64,000 bases of DNA from Physella acuta (Eukaryota; Mollusca; Gastropoda; Physidae). This document shows, in pieces, positions 1 through 13,182 of the stretch (position 1 is its first letter; each line of letters opens with the position of its first letter). The stretch spans positions 585,001 to 649,000 of the forward strand of contig NW_026731611.1 of the NCBI RefSeq assembly GCF_028476545.1. The letters are read 5' to 3'. The notes beneath the pieces are model-generated. The model ran no database searches, had not been told where the DNA came from, and saw nothing but the letters and a program-made list of their open reading frames with translations. The position numbers and the translations under genes were made by a program.

Positions 1-56
1 TGGATTACCTCACCATCAACCGCCCAGTTCTCAGGACTCGAGTGATGAGAGCAAAG
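1..56 (+). CDS. PLEKHG4: GEF exon (partial), Ser-rich segment before the CRAL-TRIO domain
   Basis: Reading from base 2 gives 18 codons, ending [12 protein letters not shown], with one base left over before the donor AAAG|gtcagt at 57. That base plus AT at 4004 makes Asp and keeps the frame, which is why this frame was chosen; frame 1 has a stop and frame 3 does not fit the phase. The exon's left edge is outside the window. A low-complexity acidic Ser-rich peptide like this suits a linker. Confidence 0.7.
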
Positions 57-3000
57 GTCAGTGCTATACTTCATCCTTAATATTAAGCCTTCTAATTCAT
101 ATTTTTCTAATTAATATTTTTGATCCTACGATTTTTTAAACTTAAAATCTCTCACATTGTTGAAAAGAGTATAGAAACTGAGTAAAAGTATACCCTTACA
201 GACCTAACGCTCAACAGAGCAGGTGAAATAGAAATAACCTATTTGACCTCGGCATATGAAGGGATAGGATAGTGTAGTCAACCTCCTTTACTTTCCCGAA
301 CATGGGGTTAGGTATTGATCCGATCTGGATGGTTGAGCCCGGGATCGGATCACGAGACTTTTGGGTTAGCAGTCTAGCGCTTTACTTCCCGACCACTCTG
401 TTCCATGCCTAAAATTTAACTGAGTGCCTTATTTGTGGCGGTTGTAGAACTAATTTTGTTTCGTCGTACCGTTAATTACATTTCCATTAGTTTAAATTAT
501 TAGATTAACGAATTAATTAGTGAGCTCGTTTGTTAATTAGCGATGCAATAAATTGTGGTGAGTTACTGGCTCTGGTCCCCCGCTCCATCTTCGCAAGTTG
601 TTTCCAGTTATATATTTAGTGGCGTTATCGGACTCAGTATCAGTGTATATTATAGGCAGTACGTAGCACACTGATATTTTATTTATTCACAAGACCAATT
701 AAACAAGGTCTCGTTATTGCGCAGGTTATCCAATAAAATTTTAAGGCTAACTCTTTTGATCTGGTCCCCAATTTGTTGAGCTCAATCATGCCGATCTGAA
801 ATAGTGTTACACCCGTCATATCCCCGGCATAACGGCCATGTTTTGTCTGCGTTTGATGGATCGGATGTCATCGACCCCTCCCCTCCTCCCTTTGTTCACC
901 TCAATGACCACCTCCCGTCGTTATCTTCAAGGTCTGCCCCCGTGTAGAATGAGTGACTCAGAATATTCCCAATGTTTACCCAGTCACCAACGTGGGGTGG
1001 CCGAGAGGGACCCCCCCCCCCTCATATTATGGCCATTGTTTTCACTGGAGGGTCTATGAAAATCTTTCCCCGCTGCCCTTGTTTTCCTTTAACTCAGTCT
1101 TAGTCATGTGTGAAGCCAGTCGCCTCCCTTCCTTCGCACTATTTGCGTTGAGTAAAACGGGCGTGGGATGTTTACAATCACCTCGGGTCACATGACTATA
1201 ATTATTCTAGGATAAAATATATTTTATTGTTAACTGTCACTGGTTGTATTTTTTTAAAAAAGGAAGGAACTACTCAATTAACGATGAGCCGTTTTTTATA
1301 TATCACTAAAAGAAACATATCGGTATATACTTTCAGTTTTGCGTTTTTTCAAGTCATTGAGTATTTTACTGTCAATGCTATGTCAAGTATCCTATGCTAA
1401 TATCTTTAATGTTTTCTTTTTGTGTAGATATCATTAGCTCAGCTAAATATTAATACTAAAGATATGAGAAACTGATATATTAATGTTTTAGGTTAATTCT
1501 TGGTTTTGCACATTCTATGTCCTTGGTATAGATCGTATGTAATACTTAGCCCTATGGCTCGCTAGATATAGGTGTCTCTGTGTGTGGATTTGAGTGTATC
1601 ATGATGAAGAAACAAAGGCATCCCATTGGATACGATATGGCTGAATGAGCAGCGTAAAAAAAAAAACACCATTAAGTAGTTGGTTAAAATAAATGTGGTG
1701 TTATTTGCACTAAAATCGCCGAGCATGTGGAAGTTGGGCACTCCTTGTTGCACGGGGGACCACGTATTAGATCGTTGTAATGGGTGATTGCTACGATAGC
1801 TTTCATTGTACGGTCGTTGATACTGTATGATATAATTCCTAGCTTCGTTAATTTGACAAGTAAAGGATTGCTGACGTAAACCACACAACTCACTGTAAAT
1901 TATGCACAAGTCCTAAACACATAACTCCCAAATTTCAAATGGCTTTAAACATCAGGATGATTACGGCAGTAAATGCTATTTGATAATATCTACGAGACAA
2001 AGACGAGTATACAAACAAGTATCACTTCCCACAGTTTAAAGATAACGTTCCAAATAAAACACTAGTTAACTGTTTAAAAAAAAAAAGATGAACATTTTAC
2101 TTGTGCCGGACTATCATAAGAATAAAGCTGTGTGTCTAAAGTCTAAGGTCATAAATTTGTAGGACAAACTGGGCCACCAGGTTGTGAGCTGTGATACTCT
2201 CTGATCCCGTGTCATAAACCTCGGACACTTCTCGCTTCCCGTGTCTTCAAAAAATCAATTGTCACATTTCGAGGGTGAGGGGAATCTCATTGTTCGACTT
2301 GACCCACTTTGAAAACCCTTTCAGCTGGAGCCTCCCGACAGTGGTTCTTCACGTTTTTAATTACTGGACGTAAGTCAGGTCCAATGTCGCTCAAAATGTT
2401 TGCCTGGAGAAATTAATGTTTGCTCTCTGTGATTTGCTTGGGTGAAACCTGTTGTCATTGAGGATTTATTTTTTAGTACTTTCCCGCATTTCTTTTATAC
2501 ATCAAAGCTAGTTTAATCATTCAAAGGCTAGCACTTTAAGTTGGCGTTCATAAATAATGTCAAATTAATGATGAAGGAGTGTGTGAGAGGGGGGGGGGGG
2601 GGGGCTGGCTTTTTAACAGTATGCTTAGAGGAGGGGGGCAGTGTTTCTTCCAGACTTTTTTCTCCTGAGAGGGGAGTGGGAGAGGGGGGGGGGGCGGACA
2701 CTGGTAAAAGTATATATTTTCTATTTATATTCTAGAAGAAACTCTGGATGGGGGTAGGTTAAAAAATATGATGTATTTATCCTTTATTAAGAATATTTCT
2801 TGATGGGGTAGGTGTGTCATGAATCTGCTGTAATGTGTCATTTTAGGTAGATGATTATGAAGAGAGAAAAAAAGGGGGTGGGGGGTGAATCTTCTGTATT
2901 AGAGTAATTGAACTCTATAACCTATCAGTAACAGCTAGTAGTTGTACCACACCATGCCAGTAGCCCCAGGCCATGTATCCTATTGGTGTGCTTGTCTACA

Positions 3001-6000
3001 GGAGAGTTCTCCCACAGACAGGCTCAAGTGATCCAGCTTGTCTTGGATGTGAAAGTTGCTACCAGCTGGCACAAACCCACCTCACTATAGGCTTTACTGG
3101 TGGCATTGATTTCACTTAAACCACTTGGGCTTTGGATAGATCATTCTCCTGTTACATCTGTAATAAAGAAAAACATTTTTTTGGCTCTATGAGGATTTTT
3201 TTCAATATCTGCTTAAATAATAGAAAACCTATATTTCATCTGTATCTTTTTGTAATGTGACTTGTTTCTCTTTTTAAAACAAAAGCTAGAAGATGAATGC
3301 AGGTAAAATTGCACCTGTTCTTACCTTTAAGTCTTTGATGTGACCAACTTTTGTACACAAACATTGGTTAACACTGACTGAGCAAACATGACAATCTCCT
3401 ACTGTTGTGAGGATTGAGTGTACAGAGATTACATGTGTTGCAGTAGGGGAGTTAATCCTCTATGTTTATTTCCTCTTTTTTTTTACCTGTGTTTGTTGTA
3501 CTATGTCATCTGTTGACGGGCTTTTATAAATTTCTGTTTCCTTCTATGTCCAGTATTTATTTGGTGAGGCAGAGTTTCTGTAATAGAGCCCTGTTGGTAT
3601 GAGTAACCATTTTTTGAATGAAAGCTGTGTTTGTTGGGGCTTTCAAGTGTTTACAGTGGGTGAATGGATGGGTCTAGTTGGTTAAACATATCTGACCTAC
3701 AACCCTTGCACTTATTTGAACCAACTTTCTAACCTTGATGATCTAATCAAGTCAGTTATATTTTCATCTATGGACTGTCTGTTGCTGTTGTTTTGTATCT
3801 AGTGATGTGTTGTTTGGTGGTTGTGTAAAAGAATGCCTTTCTGCTGTGGTTTTTTACAGTTTAGATAAATCTTTTATTGGGTGTAACTAATGGTAAATCC
3901 TCACAGATGACAAAGCTTTCGCTGTTGTTACAGACAAAAGTAGTGTTGAAGAAGTTGATTTCCAGTTGTTTCCCTTGTCTGATGGAGTTCATGTTTGTTA
4001 CAGATCCCTCAGCAGTAGAGGAACACAGCAGCAGTCAACTAGCCAGGAGGCAACTGGCTGTACCACTGTCCATCTCTCAGGTGGATAATGATCTACTTTG
4101 TTCTGGAGTTGCCATTTTACCAGGTAAGGAAACTTTACCAGGTTAGTAAAGGTTAGGCCTCTATAACCAGCACATGTTGTGCAAGCTGTATTTATATTAA
4201 TTTGGCACACTGAAATAACAGTAATTTAAATGCCCATCCAATTACCTAGAATTTGTTTTCTTTGCATTTAATTGATGTTTACTCATAAGTTTTAATTTAA
4301 CAAAATTCTTCATTGAAGTGTAGATAATGTTTGTGTGTATTTTAAAAAATTATCTTAATGACCTCAGAAAGTAAACATTAAAAAAAATTGTTTGCTTGTG
4401 TTTGTTTTGTTTGTATGTGTTTGTTTTGTTTGCATTAGGAGCTTGCCTCAACCTGTTATTGTTTCATTTTTAGGGTGTAGAGACGAAGAAGGGCGAGATT
4501 TAGTGTACATATTTACGTGCAGCAGCCTGTGGTATGACAGACGTGTAAACAGCACAGAATTAGCTAGACTTCTCATGTATTATTGCACTGTGCCTAGGTG
4601 AGTACTGACTCTTGACACTAGTTTTTTTATTGTAAGTGGCTTATAAGTGGTCATCCATAAATGACATCATGCTATTTGGACACATTTTACACTCAACCGA
4701 CTTACACCCCACCCTGCCCTTTGTCACACGTCATCACAACGAGCCATACAACACCTTTAAAATGATTTCACAAAATTGATACACCCCTGAAGCAAAAATC
4801 TAACTTTCATTACTTTTGTTCTTAAAAGACAAAAAAATAATGCATTTTCACATTTCTTGAAATACCCATCCCCATCTCAATACAAATAGCAACAAATGTC
4901 TGAATTTTCCTTCCACTACCTAGTTTTGATGTCATTTATAGTAAAGCCTATTGTAATGTCAGCTCATTATTTCAGAAAAAGACCTCCTGGTCAGGGTCTA
5001 GCCATAGTTGCTGACATCCGAGGTGCCACAACTTCTACAGTCAACATTCTTTTAGAATCTTTATATCTCTTAAAGGTAGGCCACTAGTCTGGGACAACAC
5101 TTTTGTCATTTTCTTATCATTTAACTTCTACTTGATTACTATAATCATTTGCAAGCTAAAAATTGAAATATTTTTATATTATATTCACAATGTACTATTC
5201 AATTCACAATTGCTTTAAGGGTTGGTGGACTTCTCAATTCACTATTGCTTTAAGCGTTGTAAAGTTCTGACAAAAACTACAATTAAATTGTATTACCCAG
5301 GACAATCTCCCTGACTCTGTAGCCATTGTACATTTGTTTGCTGACAAAACAACACAGTCCTATGTCATCAAGTCTCCTGTATATGATGTCAAAGCTAACT
5401 TAAATGTAAGTACTTTCAACATTTAAATGAGATATCAAAAGGTTACTGGTCTTACCTTTTTAAAAAGGTTAATTTTCAACTTCTAAGTTTGGTGTTAATG
5501 TATGTACATTGATTGAATAAATTTAACATCAAATTTGATTTGTATTCATTCATTGAGATTCTCTCCCCTCCCCCATTAATTTCAGTTAAAAGTGGACCTA
5601 ACATTTGACCACCTCCAACAGTATGTCAGTCTTGATCAGATTCCAACAGTGCTAGAAGGCACATATCCCTACCATCATGAATCCTGGGTGCGTTTCAGGA
5701 AGGTAAGCAGAGCATGAACACACATTGTTGTAACCTTGTTTTATTCTAATTTAGTTTCACTAAGTTTTTAGTCTTATAAGTATCATATTTATAACCACCT
5801 TGTGTGGTCTGTTGATAAAACCAACAGTCTATTAAAAATCTTTAGAAATATTCTAACCCCCTTTTATATGTTGTGATCAATTTAATATTTGATAATTTCT
5901 TTCTTTAAAATACTTAAACCTTGGAATTGAAATAAACCTTTTTCAGAAACTTGAACCATTCATGCTAAACTGTCGACTGGTTGCGTGTCGGCTGGTTGAT

Positions 6001-9000
6001 GCCATGCAGCTGATGTCATCCAGTGAGAAGATGCCCCAGAGTGTCAGCGAGTCAGCGGAGATGATACAGGCTCATGAGCTGGCCGTCAAGATGGCCTTTG
6101 AGGATGAGACCCTGCTGGCACTACAGAGTGATGGTCCAGCCATCATCAGCGCACTCAGGCGAGAGGAGGAGTCCTTCTCACACTCTGAGGATTATAGGTA
6201 GATAAGAACTGTTCTCACCTTCTGCATTCTTTATTGTAATATGGAGGGGATTGCCTCAGACACAACTAAGGTTTACATGACAACTTGTTTTATACCTTAT
6301 GGTATGTTGACTCTGACTTAAGTTTGCTTTTCTTTCTGGGTTTGTTTCCATAGCTTTTATCCACCCAAAAACAATCTGAATAGCAGCAGTTGTTTCATTT
6401 TGGAGTCATATCCCAAATAGGTTGTTGTCACCAGCTAATGAGCCTCATCTGTCTGGGGTCCGAACCCTGGAGCATGCCAACCTTTTGTGATGGGGCTGTA
6501 TGAATATATCTTTAAACTAACCCTGACATTAACACTAAGCCCCAACCCTGACATTAACACTAAGCCCCAACCCTGACATTAACAACTATACAGTGATTAT
6601 GATAGTGTATTGATTAGCCAGAGTAAATGTACATAAGATGTTTGAGAATGCTGTATTTTCTAGTATGCCTTTTCTCTTTGCCAGTTTTGCTATGGAGCAA
6701 GTTTCTGACCTTCATGAACACCTTCAAGATTCCATATCAAGACTTGCCAGATTGGCTGACTCTCGCATGAACAAACTTCACAACTGTCTGCAGCTCAGAG
6801 AATATGAGGACGAGTGCCACAAGGTAAGGCCCTCACAGTTTGAAATTTTAGCCTCAGACAGACACTACTGTAGCTATCGTAATACTCATCCAACAGAAAA
6901 AAATGTACAAAAGCAAAATTATATTATCATAATTTAGTAATGGGTTTCTTCCTAACATTTCAGATCCTCGTTTTAAAAAAACCCAATAATATTGTAAAAA
7001 AAAAAGACAACGGGAAATAACTCTACATAAATCTAATTTTTTAAATTACTCCCCTTTGAAGTCTTTTTGCCAAAATCTTTCAAGCTTTCTTTATGTTAAC
7101 AAGATTAATCTGAACATAAATATACTATTTAAAGTTTTAAATAACACATAAAACTATATAAAAAAAGAAATTAAGGAAAACTTTTCTTTATAGTAAAGGT
7201 GTTGGACGCTCAAGAAATATTTTCAATACATTTTCATGAACACAATTATCGCTTAAGAAAAAGTTAGTTTATTTTTTTTAACTTGAACGCGTTTGTTGTA
7301 AAGTTTTTTAAGGTTTTATTTTTAAAATTTAGCATTTACTCATTGTAAAAGTAAGATTGCAGGTTGATGTTTAAGTTTTAAAAACCGCACCACAATCATT
7401 ATATTTCTGCAGACTGTGTTAAATTACGTTGACTTACTTTTAACTCCCAGATTTTTTAAAACTAATATTCCTTATCAAGCGTCTCTCATTGCTGAAATTT
7501 GCTTATCAAAACTGGACTACTAACAGCCTTTATGAGTTGAGTGAAACTCTGTATTTGATCCCTAGAAAATTTTAATAGTCGACATATGATTGTGTTTTTA
7601 TTTTATAAAACTTACCAGGTGATAAAATACTGGATCAGATGTATATATATATATATATTGCTATGTTGGAAACAAAAGGCATATTTCACTAGATGTATTG
7701 AGGACAGAAATGTCTGTGAAACAAAAAATCCTTGTTAGATTTATTGAGAAACAACCTGCTCTGGACAGGGCTTTAAGTGCTGCTGGTGCAGCCAGATCCG
7801 TTCTAATGACGTGCTGGAGATAATGAATCTAAAGATAATTAGTTTTTATGAGTGAGATTAAAAGTTGGGCAGGTTGAGGATTTTATAATTAATTCACTGG
7901 GGAATTAACGAGAGTTAATTGGAAAACATGTTTTGTCAGATATCTGGTTTCAATAAACAACTTTGATGTGGCCTTATGATAACATTGCATGAACCAGCAC
8001 ATCTTGGATGTCAGTTATTTAAACATTTATGTCTCCCATGTCTACCTTTGATTATGTCAGGGTTATAATCATTGAAATTATAAGGATTGTAAAGAGGTTA
8101 CTTTATATAAAAACCTTGTGTGCCTAGCAAATCAGATTGAACCTAGGGTCTCATTGAGTAACCAGCCCCACAAAGATGATTTGTCTGAGTAAAGATAGGA
8201 AAACTAGTTGTACTGTTTTATCTGTTGGCTGCCTATTAAAGTATGGACCTGGTTGAAAAAATGTAGTACAGCGATGATTTTATTTACAGCCTCAACATAC
8301 ATTCCTCTGTGTGTTTGTCAGTGGGCATTATTAGCCTTCCATCCAAGTTTTATACAACTACAACCTCTCTAAGTTGTGTAGACTACCTAGCCTCGCCTTC
8401 TCTCAACCCTTGATAAAACACTGATTACTTGAGACCAATGAAATAATCCTGATCAGTTTTACCTGCAACTCACCGCGTAACACAGAAGCCGCTAATATTT
8501 AACAGACAAGTAAACAAATGTCCAGTTATCTTGTATGGGTCTCCACTCTCACCCAGTGCACACTGAAAGCATCCCCCACCCCCGCAATATTTATTGTGCT
8601 GATAACCTGGCGCCATCCGTTATTTACTTGCATACACCCCCCCCCTTCCTCTCTACCGAACGGGCGTACACATGATATTTAAAAAGTGGGACGAGAAGTT
8701 GAGCTGACAGTTGAGTGATTCATGTTAAGTGAGGTGACAAGAAGTTGAACAAAATGTTTCAAATTACGGAATGGGAACAAAAGAAATGCCACAATTAATT
8801 TCCTAGTCTAAACAACATTTACACTAACGTCCTATTATACTATGGCTGCTTCCGGGGTTTTTAAATAATAAAACTAAGTTTTTATTACGTTTCATTTAAG
8901 TTTTTAAAAATAAATTGTTAAATGTACATTTTCGCACCAAAAAAAAAAAACCAACACAAAAATAAAAAATCCGACTTATTTGTTGGAAGGCTCGCTGAAG

Positions 9001-12000
9001 GATGAGTGCAGATGTCGGCTAGTACCTCTTCCTGGTTCTTACCTGTCCTGCTTGTAAGCTTTTTCCTACCTTGAACTTGAAATAATTTACCTGAGTTGTG
9101 GGAAAATAGTTTTCTTTTACTTTGGCTAGGCTAATCAGTCGTTACAAATCTGAATACAGAGCCTAAAGCGTAGTGTGGGTTGGGGGGGGGGGGGGGGGGG
9201 GATGTCTAGATATGCCTACACTAAATTGTACATTTTTGATAGACATTTCAGGTTAGAGTGTAGTGAAGATTGAAAATATTTTCACGAGATATGTTTTAAG
9301 TTTTTGCAATGTTCTGTGTCTAACTTGAAAAAATTAGCTTTCAAATTTTTAAATGTTCACATAGACATGGGAATCTCCTGTAAAATGTAGTTGTGCACTC
9401 GAGCAGTGCTAAGTCGAGTCTTGCAGCACTTGTGTAGACGAGTAGTGCTAAGTCGAGTCTTGCAGCACTTGTGTAGACGAGCAGTGCTAAGTCGAGTCTT
9501 GCAGCACTTGTGGAGACGAGCAGTGCTAAGTCGAGTATTGCAGCACTTGTGGAGACGAGCAGTGCTAAGTCGAGTCTTGCAGCACTTGTAAAGACGAGCA
9601 GTGCTAAGTCGAGTCTTGCAGCACTTGTGGAGACGAGCAGTGCTAAGTCGAGTCTTGCAGCACTTGGGATTAGAGCAGTGCTAAGTCGAGTCTTGCAGCA
9701 CTTGTGGAGACGAGCAGTGCTAAGTCGAGTCTTGCAGCACTTGTGATTAGAGCAGTGCTAAGTCGAGTCTTGCAGCACTTGTGGGGACGAGCAGTTCTAA
9801 GTCGAGTCTTGCAGCACTTGTGGGGACGAGCAGTGCTAAGTCGAGTCTTGCAGCACTTGTGATTAGAGCAGTGCTAAGTCGAGTCTTGCAGCACTTGTGG
9901 AGACGAGCAGTGCTAAGTCGAGTCTTGCAGTGCTAAGTCGAGTCTTGCAGCACTTGTGAAGACGAGCAGTGCTAAGTCGAGTCTTGCAGCACTTGTGGAG
10001 ACGAGCAGTGCTAAGTCGCTATAAATAAGTGCACACTTCCTGCCGAGTTCAGGTGGAAAAAAAAGTTTCCAGGGTCACGTGGCACCGTGACATCTGATTA
10101 GATACACAATAACCGCTCACTCGGGGTTCAAGGCTACAGCCCTAGGGGAAGGAGGCTGAATTCGTTCATTTGTTCGTGCGGCCACCTCTAAAGAATTTCT
10201 TTAAACAAAGTGAATGCTGCCGCTATTTACATAAAGCTTTCATTTGGCGCCCCAGGCTAAGATTTAAGATCCGGTTTGTAGAACTCTCCAGCTCCGAGTG
10301 ATTGGTTCTGGTCTCAAGTAGGGGCTTGTAACCAGCAGGATTTTGGCAGCTGGATGGTGCAGGGGTGGGCAAGATAACGTGTTGATGTTGCAGTGCCGCT
10401 GCATGTGTGTGTGTGGGGGGGGGGCGTCTTTTGAGGAACATCGTAACTGATAGTCTAAGATAAATTTGTGGAGCGTTACCTTTGCTTGGTCACATTTTTA
10501 ACTTCTTGTTCTCGTATTTACTTGACAAAAACGTTTTGGTAATCACATTTTTCAAATCAATACAAAATATGAAATAATGCCCTGAAATGAAATGTGTAAA
10601 CTTGATGTTAAAATAATGTGTGGTCTCTGTAACTCCCCCCCCCCCCCCCTCAACGACCACATTCTGTACCACGTATTAGTCACCGCAGCATGTACAGTTT
10701 ATGTAGCTTGAGTGCTAATTTCGTTATCTTCTCGTATTGCATGACACCCATAGGCTGGGCTAAAGGTGAGTCTTGCCACCTCACCCCCTCACCTACCGTA
10801 GAATTTGTTTAGTTAAAACCGGCTTAAAATAAAGCTAATAGAATATCAGCTCTAGTCCACAAGATCAGCTGTTGAGGTGGGTGGCCGGTGCTTGTAGGCG
10901 TGTCAGTGGTGTCGTGTACACACAAGTTTATGTACATAAGTTGTTCAGTACCCGGGGGTGGAGGGGGCACGGTATTCTTTAAGTTTCACTAGTTTCAGTG
11001 CGAATATCCGAACGAGAAACATTAATAGAACAATGTTGACGGCCTCAGTCAATATATATCTAGCCTGGAACTTCCCAAAGTGAACCAAGGTTTCTACGTT
11101 AAGCTGTGCTGGATGTTGTAACATATGCTATGAATATCTATGTCGTAGTTTGTTTCAATCTTACAAAAAGCCAGGAGATGCCAGAAAAGCACGGGGATTT
11201 TCTCACTTAATTGGTGAAGATAGCCGCTTTTTCCCGTGCCAGCTAAAATGCACTTAAAAAAGATGAAGCACCTCCGGGGCGAGGAAATATTTTTAAAATA
11301 TTTCTAACTAGAGGATAGATGAAAAAAAAATTCTAACTAGAGAATGCGTAAAAAAAAGTTTTCCCGCAAATCTGTCCTAAGCTGCAGTGAGGGGAGGCTA
11401 ATGAGTCATACAATAGTTGGACGTAGCCGCTCTCGTGTAGTAAACATCCGGGTATGGCTCACACTATGATGCAACGTGACGAATCTGTGCAGTTTGAATT
11501 TCTAGCGAGGGAAACGATAGGACGTGTTGGACTTCCTTCACCACGTGAACTTGCTGCTGTATTGGTGTTCATCTGTTTCTTAGTACTGTGCTATTGACTG
11601 TCGACACGCCCGCTAGAGGGTGAAACGTAAATGTGTGTGTTAACAGAATGACGTTGTAAAGTTTTACTAGTGCTAGATGGAGATTTCGTTATACGAATTC
11701 TTTGTTGTGGTACTGTGTCTCCCATTGTGATCAACATTTACATCTGATCGTCTAAATGCACCATAGGCCTATCGTATGTTCTATACTCAGTGTAGGATAT
11801 GATTCTATCATTCGGTGCCATAGTAAATGTGAGATCAGTTTCTATTATCGAGTATTATACTAAATGTGAGGACAAGTTCTGTTCTATTAAAAATATGATG
11901 CCAGATTATTATACAAGAGACAAATATTATTGTTGTTCATAAATTTATTATTAAGACTGTAGCGCCGTAGTATTTTTTTAATTTGTTTTTTTCTCTTCAT

Positions 12001-13126
12001 ATAACAATTGGTCTATTATTAAAACACACTATCAACAATATATCTGTTCTTAAGCTCGAGAAATATTGGTTCTGTAAACTCGCTTTATGGCAGGTGACAC
12101 TGCTTTATGGAAATAAATAATGTGCGAAAGGAAAGTAACAGATGACTGAAGAGAAACACTTCGGAATATTTGCTAAAGCTGGTGAAAATCTGGCTTATCT
12201 TTTCCTATGACAGGCTCAGGCCTAAGAATGAACCTCTATTTTTTACGGGTATTTTTAACCGGTTGGTGTTGCCTCGCATGATAGGTGTCATCATTCAAGA
12301 TAAGCAGTTCACCAAATTTAAAGTTCTAGAAAGCGAGCACGTTTCTTTATTTTAGTGCCAGTGAGTTACTCACACTTGTCTATATTCAAATAGGCGCCAG
12401 TCGCATACTCTCGTATCTGATTGGCTAAAACATTCACGTTATATGGGCCTACATTTGACCGCCTAGCAAACAATGAACCTACGCCCACGAACTCTTACTG
12501 TTCTTTAAATAGTGCGCTAATGCACGTGCCGTAAATAACTTACGTCACAATAGGGAATTCCCTTTACGTGGCTACTACGCTAGAAAATATTGAGACCGGA
12601 AAGTCACTCGAATATTAGATCTATATTTAGACTGTTCTTACCGTTTTTTTCCTACTTAATATTTTGTCATAGTACTTGAGTTAAGTCTGAAGTTTGACAG
12701 CCATCATACAAGTAAGGTAACCATTACCTTTACCTGGCTGGGTTATTACTCCTCAAAACATCTGGCGGTAGAAGGAATAGTTAGAAATGTAATCTTACAA
12801 CTCTGATTTACTCCAAACAGTGTAATGTACACTCGGGCGACAGTATAAATCTACAGATTTTTCTCCTATGCTAAGACTTGTACTGAAACAAGTCATTTTA
12901 TCCATGCCGAGTTTTGTAGTGAAACAAGTCCTTTTACCTATGCTAAGTTTTGTAGTGAAACAAGTTTTTTTTTAAACCTATGCTAAGGTTTGTAGTCAAA
13001 CAAGTCTTTTTTGTAATGAAAGGCCTTTTCACCTTTGATAAGTTTACAAGTTTACTAGTCGATGAAATAAGTTTTAGAAAATCTAGTTCTAAAGCCATGT
13101 TTTCTGCTACTGTTAAATAAATCTGT

Positions 13127-13182
<56 letters not shown>

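Larger units (their letters stand above)
57..4003 (+). other. GEF intron with a SINE, MITE-like copy and simple sequence
   Basis: No coding exon could be supported. Contains a minus-strand SINE (about 190-410), poly-G runs near 2590 and 2685, a C-tract MITE-like copy (2638-2753) and otherwise unique AT-rich sequence. The + strand reading frames at 838-1195 and the minus ones at 1562-1909 lack coding character. Confidence 0.6.

Noticed and set aside
838-1195. Two overlapping plus-strand frames
   Set aside because: Pro/Leu-rich frames over C-rich simple sequence in an intron.
1562-1909. 115-codon minus-strand frame
   Set aside because: No family match, no splice context, AT-rich intron sequence.
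13128-13178. Poly-A tail of a processed pseudogene or LINE on the minus strand
   Set aside because: No recognisable element or exon-joined copy next to the tract.
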